The notes under the pieces were generated by a model. It made no database searches and had not been told where the DNA came from. It worked only from the letters and a program-made list of their open reading frames with translations. DNA of 64,000 nucleotides from an uncultured Granulosicoccaceae bacterium. GTDB lineage: Bacteria; Pseudomonadota; Gammaproteobacteria; Granulosicoccales; Granulosicoccaceae. Location: NCBI GenBank assembly GCA_938035525.1, contig CALHOI010000046.1, positions 1 to 64,000 of the forward strand. Reading direction: 5' to 3'. A program made the translations under genes and the position numbers. Positions 29,261-37,841 of this stretch are shown here, piece by piece. Positions within the stretch are counted from its first letter, which is position 1. Each line of letters opens with the position of its first letter.

Positions 29261-30127
29261 TTATTTGGCCACCATCACCAGCGCTGGTCTGATCAAGCGA
29301 TCGTTCAATGTGTACCCTTTCTGCATGACCCCGGCGACGGTGTTGGGCTCTTTACCCTCAACAGGCTGCATGGACATGGCTTGATGAAACTCCGGATCGA
29401 ACTTCTCATCGATTGGATTTACTTCAACAATATTATATTTTTCAAGCGCTTGCGTAAGCATTTTAAGCGTTAACTCTGACCCTTCAACGATCTTGGCTGG
29501 GTCCGCATCTTCTGCCGTAGCCGCCTGCAGTCCCATTTCCAGGCTGTCTCTGACTGGCAGTAAATCGAGCGCAATTTTCTCAAGCGCGAATTTATGCGCT
29601 TTTGTGACATCATTCTGTGCCCGCTTTCGCTGATTCTCCATTTCGGCCTGCATGCGTATCAGCTGATCTGCCTGAGAGGCGACTTTGGCCTCAGCCTGCT
29701 CAAGCTGACTTTGCAGCGGGTTATCTTCGCCATCGAGCGCATCGCCGTCCATTCGCTGGTTACCAAAACCCAGTGGGTCGTCGCTGTCAGCGTCGCTCTG
29801 CGCGCTTTCTGCCTGCGCACTGGCAGCCCGGTCGATGTCATCCTCTTGATCATCCGGGGAGTCTGACTCTGTTTCAGCTGAAGTGTCATCAGATTCTGCA
29901 TCTGCCGCAGTCACCGGCTCACGGTCAGGCTCATCCTCGTTCTCAACACCGTTATCTACATCTCTCGATGCTGATTCGACAACCGCTTTTTCATCGGGCT
30001 GGGCGTCCTTTTTGGCATCCTTGTTCGCATCTTTGCTGGTAGTGAAGGCCGAGGCATTTTCAACCTCATCCGTGTTGTCGATGTCGTCTTGATCAGATTC
30101 TTTATTGACGTCGTTTTCGGGCGTCAT
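29261..30127 (-). CDS. grpE: Nucleotide exchange factor GrpE with long acidic N-terminal extension
   Basis: GrpE releases ADP from DnaK. With the ATG at 30127 (GGAGA five bases upstream) the product has 288 residues, against about 200 for E. coli. The GrpE domain proper begins near residue 140 (QLEQAEAKVASQADQLIRMQ, the coiled coil) and ends with the beta domain (KGYTLNDRLIRPALVMVAK). The first 135 residues are strongly acidic and low in complexity (many Asp/Glu/Ser, for example ESDSPDDQEDDIDR) and likely disordered. It lies between hrcA and dnaK, all on the minus strand. Confidence 0.95.
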   Translation of the reverse strand: MTPENDVNKESDQDDIDNTDEVENASAFTTSKDANKDAKKDAQPDEKAVVESASRDVDNGVENEDEPDREPVTAADAESDDTSAETESDSPDDQEDDIDRAASAQAESAQSDADSDDPLGFGNQRMDGDALDGEDNPLQSQLEQAEAKVASQADQLIRMQAEMENQRKRAQNDVTKAHKFALEKIALDLLPVRDSLEMGLQAATAEDADPAKIVEGSELTLKMLTQALEKYNIVEVNPIDEKFDPEFHQAMSMQPVEGKEPNTVAGVMQKGYTLNDRLIRPALVMVAK

Positions 30128-30152
30128 GTGTTCTCCGTTATAGGGCAATGGT

Positions 30153-30170
30153 GACCCGCACAGGCGGGTC
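30153..30170 (-). other. Hairpin between hrcA and grpE
   Basis: GACCCGC (30153-30159) pairs with GCGGGTC (30164-30170) over a four-base loop, 25 bp before the grpE start. No T run follows on the minus strand. It may separate hrcA and grpE transcripts by processing. Confidence 0.45.
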
Positions 30171-30195
30171 AATATTCAGGTGTGAATGATAACTG

Positions 30196-31254
30196 CTATG
30201 TTCTAGAGTTCAAGGCCGCGCTTAATAATTCTGCCGCCACATCAACAATGGGAATCACTTGATCGTAGGGCATGCGCTTGGGGCCAACTACGCCCAACAC
30301 GCCGAGCACGCTACCTTCGGACTCGTAGGGCGCGGTAACCAATGAGCACTCGCCCAGGGCATCGTAACCTGATTCGCGGCCAATAAAAATTTGCACGCCG
30401 TCGGCCGACACGCATTGTTCAAGCAAATGATAGATATCACGCTTGCTGTTAAACGCATCAAACAACTCTTTTAACGTTTCCATGTTGTTCAGGTCGGCAT
30501 GACGCATCAGGTTGGTCTCGCCAGCCACAATCATGTCATTGCCATTGTCGTGGGTGTCAGGTTCTACGAAAACCTCACCCGCAACATCTATCATGAATTG
30601 CATAGCATCGCTCATGGCATCACGACGGTTTTGCAATTCGTCAAGAATAAGGTCTCGCATTTCTTGTAAGGACTTACCCAGATACTCAGCATTAAGCTGT
30701 TTGGAGATGGCTTCGAGCTCATCTTTTTTATAGTCACGATCGACGTGGATAATGCGATTCTGGATTTCGCTGTCATTCATTATAAGGATGGCCAAAATGC
30801 GCCTGTCAGATAAGGGCAGAAATTCAACTTGCTGCAGCGCTTTGCCTTCATGCTTGGGCACGGTCACCATACCTGCCATGCGAGTAAACCCGGACAGATA
30901 ATTTGATGCCGCTTTGACCAGAGCCTGTTCGCCCATTTTTGGGTCAAGCACGTTGCGAAATTCGTTGATGGCTTTGTTGTCCAGAGTCTGCACTTCAAGC
31001 ATGGTGTCAACAAACACGCGCCAGGCTTTTGAAGTGGGGATACGCCCTGCTGATGTGTGTGGGGATTTTAACAAGCCCATTTGCTCTAAATCGCCCATGA
31101 CATTTCTGACCGAGGCCGCGCTGATGTCTATGCCGGGCATACGCGACAGCGTGCGCGAGCCCACAGGCTGCCCCTCGGAAATGTAATGATCAACCAGCAA
31201 CTTTAATATTCGTTGCTCGCGATCGCTGAATTCGATGTCCATTTTTGTTGTCAT
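30196..31254 (-). CDS. hrcA: Heat-inducible transcription repressor HrcA
   Basis: HrcA represses chaperone genes by binding CIRCE operators, with GroEL modulating its activity. The 352-residue protein has an N-terminal winged helix (SDREQRILKLLVDHYISEGQPVGS, then SAASVRNVMGDLEQMGLL) followed by GAF-like domains and the family ending DVAAELLSAAL. It heads the hrcA-grpE-dnaK-dnaJ set. No CIRCE repeat (TTAGCACTC, nine bases, GAGTGCTAA) is visible upstream of hrcA, grpE or dnaK, so its targets may be elsewhere, such as groESL. Confidence 0.96.
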   Translation of the reverse strand: MTTKMDIEFSDREQRILKLLVDHYISEGQPVGSRTLSRMPGIDISAASVRNVMGDLEQMGLLKSPHTSAGRIPTSKAWRVFVDTMLEVQTLDNKAINEFRNVLDPKMGEQALVKAASNYLSGFTRMAGMVTVPKHEGKALQQVEFLPLSDRRILAILIMNDSEIQNRIIHVDRDYKKDELEAISKQLNAEYLGKSLQEMRDLILDELQNRRDAMSDAMQFMIDVAGEVFVEPDTHDNGNDMIVAGETNLMRHADLNNMETLKELFDAFNSKRDIYHLLEQCVSADGVQIFIGRESGYDALGECSLVTAPYESEGSVLGVLGVVGPKRMPYDQVIPIVDVAAELLSAALNSRT

Positions 31255-31458
31255 GGCACGTCGCTTTACTTGTTCGTGCAGGAATGGTTATCCCTGCTCG
31301 TCGTCTCGTACTTTGTGCGTTTTGTACACCAAATGCACAAACCTATGAGCGTCAACCATACACAGCCACCCAGATAACGATAAACTAGGAAGCTAGTAGC
31401 TTTGGCACCCGTAAACCTATGGCCCGGAGCCCGCTAAATCAACCAATTTGCACCTATT

Positions 31459-32670
31459 ATGCCTCGCAAACACACACAATCAGTTCAAGTCGGCAACATT
31501 ACTATGGGCGGGGCTGCGCCTATTGTAGTCCAGTCGATGACCAATACCGACACCGAGGACGCAATTCGTACCGCCGCGCAAGTGGCTGATCTTGCCAGAG
31601 CCGGGTCAGAATTGGTCAGAATAACCGTCAACACGGTAGCCGCCGCACAAGCCGTACCAGAGATTCGTGAACGACTCCTGAAAATGGACGTTGACGTACC
31701 CTTGGTTGGCGACTTCCATTTTAACGGACACAAGCTGCTTTCGTCTGTACCAGAGTGCGCTGAAGCCTTGGCAAAGTACCGAATTAATCCGGGCAACGTG
31801 GGTCGCGGTAGCAAGCGCGACGAACAGTTTTCTCAAATGATCGAGATTGCAATAAAAAACAACAAGCCGGTTCGAATCGGCGCAAATTGGGGAAGCCTCG
31901 ATCAAGACTTACTGGCTCGCATGCTCGATGAAAACGCGGCAGCTGAACACCCAAAACCGCTGGACTACATCAACCGCGAAGCGGTTATAACGTCGGCGCT
32001 GGAAAGCGCGGCACGAGCCAATGAACTGGGGCTGGGCAAAGACAAAATTATCATCTCGTGCAAAATGAGCCGAGTGCAGGATTTAGTGCAAGTATACGAA
32101 ACGCTGGCAAGTCGCTCAGACTATTGTTTGCACTTGGGGCTGACCGAAGCAGGTATGGGCTCAAAGGGTATAGTTGCTTCCACTGCAGCCTTGGCAGTGT
32201 TACTCCAGCAAGGCATTGGCGACACCATAAGAATTTCATTGACGCCCGAACCCAACGGCGATCGCACACGCGAGGTCATTGTTGGTCAGGAAATTTTGCA
32301 AACCATGGGCATGCGCTCGTTTACACCTATGGTCACGGCTTGTCCGGGTTGCGGCCGAACCAGCAGCACATACTTTCAAGAGCTGGCTGATCGCATACAA
32401 ACCTATTTGCGCGACAGCATGCCCGACTGGAAAGCAAAACACCCTGGCGTTGAAGACATGTCGGTGGCTGTCATGGGCTGCGTGGTCAATGGTCCAGGTG
32501 AAAGTAAACATGCCAACATTGGTATCAGTTTGCCGGGCACGGGTGAGCGCCCAACGGCACCGGTTTATATTGATGGTGAGAAATCTGTAACGCTCAAGGG
32601 CGATCACATTGCCGAAGAATTTCAGGGCATTGTTCAGCAATACGTCGAATCACACTACACAGTCAGCTAA
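31459..32670 (+). CDS. ispG: 4-hydroxy-3-methylbut-2-enyl diphosphate synthase (flavodoxin/ferredoxin)
   Basis: IspG (GcpE) performs the reductive ring opening of MEcPP to HMBPP in the MEP isoprenoid pathway, using a [4Fe-4S] cluster. The 403-residue protein shows the family's start ([20 protein letters not shown]), the barrel, and the C-terminal cluster cysteines in [11 protein letters not shown] and [10 protein letters not shown]. No ribosome binding site is obvious before the ATG at 31459. It is followed 28 bp later by the MnmC-like gene on the same strand. Confidence 0.97.
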   Translation: MPRKHTQSVQVGNITMGGAAPIVVQSMTNTDTEDAIRTAAQVADLARAGSELVRITVNTVAAAQAVPEIRERLLKMDVDVPLVGDFHFNGHKLLSSVPECAEALAKYRINPGNVGRGSKRDEQFSQMIEIAIKNNKPVRIGANWGSLDQDLLARMLDENAAAEHPKPLDYINREAVITSALESAARANELGLGKDKIIISCKMSRVQDLVQVYETLASRSDYCLHLGLTEAGMGSKGIVASTAALAVLLQQGIGDTIRISLTPEPNGDRTREVIVGQEILQTMGMRSFTPMVTACPGCGRTSSTYFQELADRIQTYLRDSMPDWKAKHPGVEDMSVAVMGCVVNGPGESKHANIGISLPGTGERPTAPVYIDGEKSVTLKGDHIAEEFQGIVQQYVESHYTVS

Positions 32671-32698
32671 CCGTTCATTATTTGCGGCAGGCAACACC

Positions 32699-33946
32699 AT
32701 GACGACACCACCGTGGTTTGCTTTACCAACATCTCCACCACAACCGTTAAACGCTAAACAGACAAACACACCCGTTATTGTTGTGGGTGCCGGACTTGCC
32801 GGTTGTCATTTAGCGTTCGCATTGGCAAAGCAGGATGTGCCGGTTTTATTGCTTGATGCTGCTGAGCACATTGCCGCAGGCGCATCAGCAAACGAAGCTG
32901 GTATTGTTAAACCGTTTGTGACGCGCGACGCCAATTTAGCCGATCAGTTTTATGACACCGCATTTAACTACCTGCTTAGCTTACTGAACACGAACGAACA
33001 TCTTAACGAGCACGCAGCGTTTAAGGCCTGCGGAGTATTGCAGCTGCTCAACAACCCTTATCCTGACAATAAAAGTTATGTCAGCTGTAACGCCGATCAA
33101 GCCAGCGCACAAGCCGGTATCGCATTACGCTCTGCGGCTCTACATTTTTCGCAAGCCGGTTGGCTTAACCCTGCTCAGCTTTGTCATGGATTAGTTCAGC
33201 ATGACAACATCAATATTCGTTTAAACACCCTTGTGTGTTCGATAGAACCATCCGACTGCGGCTGGCGTGTGCATACACAATCATGCAATCAAGGTAACAG
33301 CGATGTACAAACACTGGAATGTGCACAGCTGGTACTGGCCAACGGTGAGTGCTTAAACCAGTTTAGCCAAACCATAGATTTGCCTATGACACCAGCCAGC
33401 GGACAAACCAGTTGCTTTCGAGTTCTTGGCGAAAATCCTTTGCGCAAAGTTATCACTGGCAAACGCTATGTTATCCCCGATGGTGACAACGTTATTGTTG
33501 GCGCCAGCTTTACCCGCAATGCCACGAGTCGTGAGATTAGGCCAGAGGAACACGAAAAAAACCGACAAGCATTAAAAGAGCTTCTACCAACAATACGGGT
33601 CAGCGATGAGGTGGCTGGTTTTAGCGGGGTGCGCAGCACCACACCCGACCGCCTACCTGTGCTGGGTCCAATGCCCGACTTAAGTCGCTACAGGCAAGAC
33701 TATGCTTTACTCAAAAACGGTTTACCCCAACACAGGTTCCCGGCAGCCAGCTACCATCGAGGATTATCAGTGATTGGTGGCTTCGGCTCGCGCGGCATAG
33801 TCAGCGCCCCCTTATGCGCCAGACTGCTGGCCAACTACCTGACTCACCATGGTGCTGAGCCCCAAAACAAAGCATCACAACTGGCTTATTGGTCTTCGTT
33901 ATTGCACCCGGGCCGCTTTATGGTGCGCACATTAAGGCGATCGTAG
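32699..33946 (+). CDS. mnmC: FAD-dependent tRNA oxidoreductase, MnmC C-terminal-domain protein
   Basis: MnmC's C-terminal domain oxidises cmnm5(s2)U to nm5(s2)U at the tRNA wobble position. The 415-residue product begins at the ATG at 32699 (GGCAGG upstream) and carries the FAD Rossmann motif VVGAGLAGCHLAFALA, then GASFTRNATSREIRPEEH, FSGVRSTTPDRLPVLGPMPD and GGFGSRGIVSAPLCA, which match the E. coli MnmC C-terminal half. The N-terminal methyltransferase domain found in the bifunctional enzyme is absent. A separate methyltransferase elsewhere, or a pathway that ends at nm5, is expected. Close to ispG but not obviously related to it. Confidence 0.83.
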   Translation: MTTPPWFALPTSPPQPLNAKQTNTPVIVVGAGLAGCHLAFALAKQDVPVLLLDAAEHIAAGASANEAGIVKPFVTRDANLADQFYDTAFNYLLSLLNTNEHLNEHAAFKACGVLQLLNNPYPDNKSYVSCNADQASAQAGIALRSAALHFSQAGWLNPAQLCHGLVQHDNINIRLNTLVCSIEPSDCGWRVHTQSCNQGNSDVQTLECAQLVLANGECLNQFSQTIDLPMTPASGQTSCFRVLGENPLRKVITGKRYVIPDGDNVIVGASFTRNATSREIRPEEHEKNRQALKELLPTIRVSDEVAGFSGVRSTTPDRLPVLGPMPDLSRYRQDYALLKNGLPQHRFPAASYHRGLSVIGGFGSRGIVSAPLCARLLANYLTHHGAEPQNKASQLAYWSSLLHPGRFMVRTLRRS

Positions 33947-34004
33947 CATTTGATACAATTAGCCTTGTCGGGTGCTTTACTGAAATACAGGTCAAATTCC
34001 AGCC

Positions 34005-35459
34005 ATGATCGATGCCAGCAACAATCAAAACAACACAGCTTCAAATCCTGTGTCTTTCGATCAACAGACAGTTGAGCAATGGCAAGCATTGGCCGAAAAA
34101 AGCTTGAAAGGACAATCGCTGGAGTCACTGACACGTATTACGCCCGGTCAAATAACAACACACCCGCTCTACACCCGAAGACCAGAAAGCCAAACAGCAC
34201 TGCTACCGTCGCCGCTAAAACGCTGGGACAATCGTTTGGCAGTGCTGGGCAATACAAACTCAGTAAAAAACGCAAATGTGCTGGCAGGTCTAGCTGGTGG
34301 CATCAGTTCTTTGCAACTGTCTCTGGAAAATAAGGCACTGGATGATACCGACCAAAGCGCCACGCTGAGTGCCGCCGACATATTGGCTATTTTAAAAGAT
34401 GTACAGTTAAACATCGTCCCAGTCAGCCTACTAAGTGGCAAGCACTTCTCTGCTAATGCCAAAACAATAGAATCTGTTTTTGCCAAACTCGGTGTGCCCA
34501 CCACCGAAACCTGCATTGCATTTAATGCTGACCCGATTGGCTACATGGCACAAACCGGAGACACGCAAATCGATTTGCCAGTATTGCTGAACGAGCTGGT
34601 AAAACTTGCAAAACACACGCTACAACACTTACCCAAGTCAACAACCCTTTGCGTTAACGCCAGCTGCTATCACAATGCCGGCGGCAGCATCGAACAAGAG
34701 CTGGTGGCCACCATTGCGACCGCATCCATTTACATGCAATCTATGCTGGATGCAGGCATCAAGGCTCAAGACGCCTGCGACACACTGGCCTTTCAACTCT
34801 CGTGCGACGCTGACCTGTTAAGCAACGTGGTCAAACTGCGTGTTTTAAAATCACTGTGGCATCACGTTGCCACCGCGATGGGCGCAGAAAAGCCTGGTTG
34901 CCAACTGACCGTTGAGTCATCCAAACGCATGCAATCACTGATGAGTCCATGGAATAATCACTTACGTAATGTCAGTAGTGCGACTGCCGCTGCAATGGGT
35001 GGCGCGCAAAGCATTGTGATACACCCACACAATTACATCGACAACCAGTTTCTCGATAAAGACATTGCATTATCGGCTCGTGTGGCACGAAATATTCCTA
35101 TTATTGTCAGCGAAGAATCGCATTTAAACTTTGTGCACGACCCAATGGCCGGTGCCTACTCGGTAGAAACCATCAGTACAACATTGAGCAATGCCTGCTG
35201 GCAAAGCCTGCAGCAACTAGAGCGCGATGGCGGCCTGATTGACGCACTGCAAACCGGTCGGTACCAAACTGCAATAGCCCATAGCCAGAAGCAACGCATT
35301 CAACGACTGAGCGACGAACAAGATGTGCAAGTTGGCGTTAATCGATACGTGAATCCTGAAGACACGGCCAACCTGAATAACACAGCACCTGAAACTGCGC
35401 TTTCAGACAGAGCCTTGATTGTAAAAAGGGATGCACAGAGCTTTGAGGCCACATCATGA
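34005..35459 (+). CDS. mutA: Methylmalonyl-CoA mutase small (beta) subunit, short form
   Basis: The non-catalytic partner of the heterodimeric adenosylcobalamin-dependent mutase. It shares the TIM-barrel fold of the large subunit: [19 protein letters not shown] at the start, [20 protein letters not shown], then [20 protein letters not shown] and [13 protein letters not shown]. The protein ends at 484 residues, soon after the barrel; the classical small subunit of about 640 residues carries a degenerate cobalamin domain that is missing here. Its TGA overlaps the mutB ATG (ATGA), so the pair is coupled. Confidence 0.9.
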   Translation: MIDASNNQNNTASNPVSFDQQTVEQWQALAEKSLKGQSLESLTRITPGQITTHPLYTRRPESQTALLPSPLKRWDNRLAVLGNTNSVKNANVLAGLAGGISSLQLSLENKALDDTDQSATLSAADILAILKDVQLNIVPVSLLSGKHFSANAKTIESVFAKLGVPTTETCIAFNADPIGYMAQTGDTQIDLPVLLNELVKLAKHTLQHLPKSTTLCVNASCYHNAGGSIEQELVATIATASIYMQSMLDAGIKAQDACDTLAFQLSCDADLLSNVVKLRVLKSLWHHVATAMGAEKPGCQLTVESSKRMQSLMSPWNNHLRNVSSATAAAMGGAQSIVIHPHNYIDNQFLDKDIALSARVARNIPIIVSEESHLNFVHDPMAGAYSVETISTTLSNACWQSLQQLERDGGLIDALQTGRYQTAIAHSQKQRIQRLSDEQDVQVGVNRYVNPEDTANLNNTAPETALSDRALIVKRDAQSFEATS

Positions 35460-37636
35460 ATCAACCATTCAGCTTTAACAACCTTGATGCACCAGCCGCC
35501 TTAGGCACACGGGTTGGTGAAAACACACCAAACCCGGTAAAACCCACACCAGAGCAAATCGACATAAAGCGTTTGTACGACAGCACGGATTTGGCACACG
35601 CACAATTTAGCGATAGCTTCCCTGGCCTGGCACCTTACACACGTGGTCCTTATCCCACCATGTATGTCACTAAACCCTGGACGGTCAGGCAGTACGCCGG
35701 CTTTTCTACCGCGCAAGACAGCAATGCGTTTTATCGACGCAACCTGGCTGCCGGACAAAAGGGTTTATCAGTTGCGTTCGATTTACCAACGCACCGAGGC
35801 TACGACTCAGATAACCCACGCGTTGCCGGCGATGTGGGTATGGCTGGCGTAGCGATAGATTCGATTCTTGATATGCAAACTTTGTTTGAGGGTATTCCAC
35901 TGGACAAAATGAGTGTATCCATGACCATGAATGGTGCTGTGTTACCCATATTGGCGTTGTACATTGTTGCAGCCGAAGAACAAGGCGTGCCACCAGAAAA
36001 ACTCAGCGGCACCATACAAAACGATATTCTTAAAGAGTTTATGGTGCGCAACACTTATATTTACCCACCTGCCCCATCCATGCGAATAGTGGCTGATATT
36101 TTTAAATTCACTTCGCAGCACATGCCGCTGTACAACAGCATCAGTATCTCTGGCTATCACATGCAGGAGGCCGGTGCTACCGCCGATTTAGAGTTGGCCT
36201 ACACCTTGGCAGACGGCATCGAATACTTGCGTACCGGTGTTGCAGCTGGCATGCAAGTCGATGACTTCGCACCTCGCTTGTCGTTCTTCTGGGCTATCGG
36301 TATGAATCACTATATGGAGATAGCTAAAATGCGAGCGGCCAGAACCTTGTGGGCAAAACTGGTTAAACCATTTAAGCCGAAGAACCCGCGTTCATTGAGT
36401 TTGCGAACACATTGTCAGACATCGGGTTGGAGCTTAACGGCGCAAGATGTTTATAACAACATCACTCGAACCTGTGTAGAAGCGCTATCCGCCGCCAGCG
36501 GGCAGACGCAATCACTGCACACAAACGCATTTGATGAAGCCCTTGCATTACCAACCGACTTCTCGGCTGCCATTGCACGCAACACACAATTATTTTTGCA
36601 ACACGAAGCTGGTACCTGTCACACAGCCGACCCCTGGGGCGGTAGCTATTTTATGGAAACGCTGACCCGGCAACTTGAGGATAAAGCCTGGACACACATC
36701 CAGGAAGTGGAAGCGCAAGGGGGAATGGCAAAAGCCATTGAGGCGGGTATACCTAAACTGCGCATTGAAGAGGCTGCTGCAAGAACTCAAGCTTACATAG
36801 ATTCAGGGGCGCAAACCGTTGTCGGTGTTAATCAATACCAAGTGGACAACGAGCGCCCGGTTGATGTGCTTAAAGTGGATAACGCGGCTGTACTAAAAGA
36901 GCAAACAGAAAAACTGGCCCACCTCAAAGCCAATCGAGATGAAAACGCACACGCAGCGGCAATAGCGGCTTTGTCTAATGCGGCACTGTCCAATGCTGCG
37001 CAGTCCAGGCAAAGCAATTCCAGCGAGAATAATTTGCTTGCGCTGGCAATTGATGCTGCCAGAGCCAGGGCAACCGTTGGCGAAATATCAGCGGCCCTGG
37101 AACAAAAATACGGCCGTCATGTCGCACAAATACAATCCATTAGTGGTGTTTACAAAGAGGCCATGGGCAACCATACAGGGGTGCCCGAAGTGCAAACAAA
37201 AGTGGATTTGTTTACTAAGCGCTACGGCAAAAAGCCTCGCGCACTGTTGGCAAAAATGGGGCAAGACGGCCACGATCGAGGGCAAAAAGTCATTGCTTCA
37301 GCTTTTACCGACCTGGGATTTAAAGTGGATATCGGTGCACTATTTCAAACCCCGGACGAGGTGGCGGCGCAAGCAATCAAAAATGATGTTCACGTGATTG
37401 GTGTTAGTTCATTGGCTGCCGGCCACTTAACCATGGTACCGGCACTGCACCACGCATTAAGCGAGCAAGGCCGGGAGGATATTTTAATCGTGGTTGGCGG
37501 TGTGGTTCCACCACAAGACGTCGACGCACTTCGCAAAGCCGGTGCCTGCGCCGTCTTCCCTCCTGGCACCGTCGTGGTTGAAGCAGCCGAAGACCTCATT
37601 GACACTTTGCTGGATCAGCCAGTTAAAACAGGATGA
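35456..37636 (+). CDS. mutB: Methylmalonyl-CoA mutase large (alpha) subunit
   Basis: The catalytic subunit converts (R)-methylmalonyl-CoA to succinyl-CoA with adenosylcobalamin. The 726-residue protein has the substrate barrel ([58 protein letters not shown]) and the C-terminal cobalamin domain with DGHDRG, whose His (residue 606) ligates cobalt, then GVSSLAAGH and [11 protein letters not shown] linker of about 25 residues between the domains is Ala/Asn/Ser-rich with an internal LSNAA duplication. With prpE, pccBA and mce about 20 kb upstream it completes propionate entry to the TCA cycle. No meaB follows; a GGDEF/EAL gene does. Confidence 0.97.
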   Translation: MNQPFSFNNLDAPAALGTRVGENTPNPVKPTPEQIDIKRLYDSTDLAHAQFSDSFPGLAPYTRGPYPTMYVTKPWTVRQYAGFSTAQDSNAFYRRNLAAGQKGLSVAFDLPTHRGYDSDNPRVAGDVGMAGVAIDSILDMQTLFEGIPLDKMSVSMTMNGAVLPILALYIVAAEEQGVPPEKLSGTIQNDILKEFMVRNTYIYPPAPSMRIVADIFKFTSQHMPLYNSISISGYHMQEAGATADLELAYTLADGIEYLRTGVAAGMQVDDFAPRLSFFWAIGMNHYMEIAKMRAARTLWAKLVKPFKPKNPRSLSLRTHCQTSGWSLTAQDVYNNITRTCVEALSAASGQTQSLHTNAFDEALALPTDFSAAIARNTQLFLQHEAGTCHTADPWGGSYFMETLTRQLEDKAWTHIQEVEAQGGMAKAIEAGIPKLRIEEAAARTQAYIDSGAQTVVGVNQYQVDNERPVDVLKVDNAAVLKEQTEKLAHLKANRDENAHAAAIAALSNAALSNAAQSRQSNSSENNLLALAIDAARARATVGEISAALEQKYGRHVAQIQSISGVYKEAMGNHTGVPEVQTKVDLFTKRYGKKPRALLAKMGQDGHDRGQKVIASAFTDLGFKVDIGALFQTPDEVAAQAIKNDVHVIGVSSLAAGHLTMVPALHHALSEQGREDILIVVGGVVPPQDVDALRKAGACAVFPPGTVVVEAAEDLIDTLLDQPVKTG

Positions 37637-37722
37637 GCCAACCCAATAAAGGCTCAAATCACATGTGGAAGTAACCCCAAATTCGATCCTTTGTTGCGTC
37701 ATCGCGCTGAAATGAGACGGCT

Positions 37723-37748
37723 GCCGCTGCGAAATGCCAGGCAGCGGC
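37723..37748 (+). other. Hairpin after mutB
   Basis: GCCGCTGC (37723-37730) pairs perfectly with GCAGCGGC (37741-37748) around a 10-base loop, about 90 bp past the mutB stop. No T run follows, so termination here would not be of the classical kind. Confidence 0.5.
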
Positions 37749-37841
37749 CGCTACGTATACATAGATGCTTGTTGGCAGGGAATCTGACATTCACACCGAA
37801 TAATCGGATGTTTTCTGACTATAGGGTTCTCCCACAATAAC

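Noticed and set aside
31255-31458. Search for a riboswitch or FeS-type operator upstream of ispG
   Set aside because: No recognisable conserved box or convincing stem set in the 204-bp gap.
33947-34004. Possible cobalamin riboswitch before mutA
   Set aside because: The gap is only 58 bp and has no B12 box.
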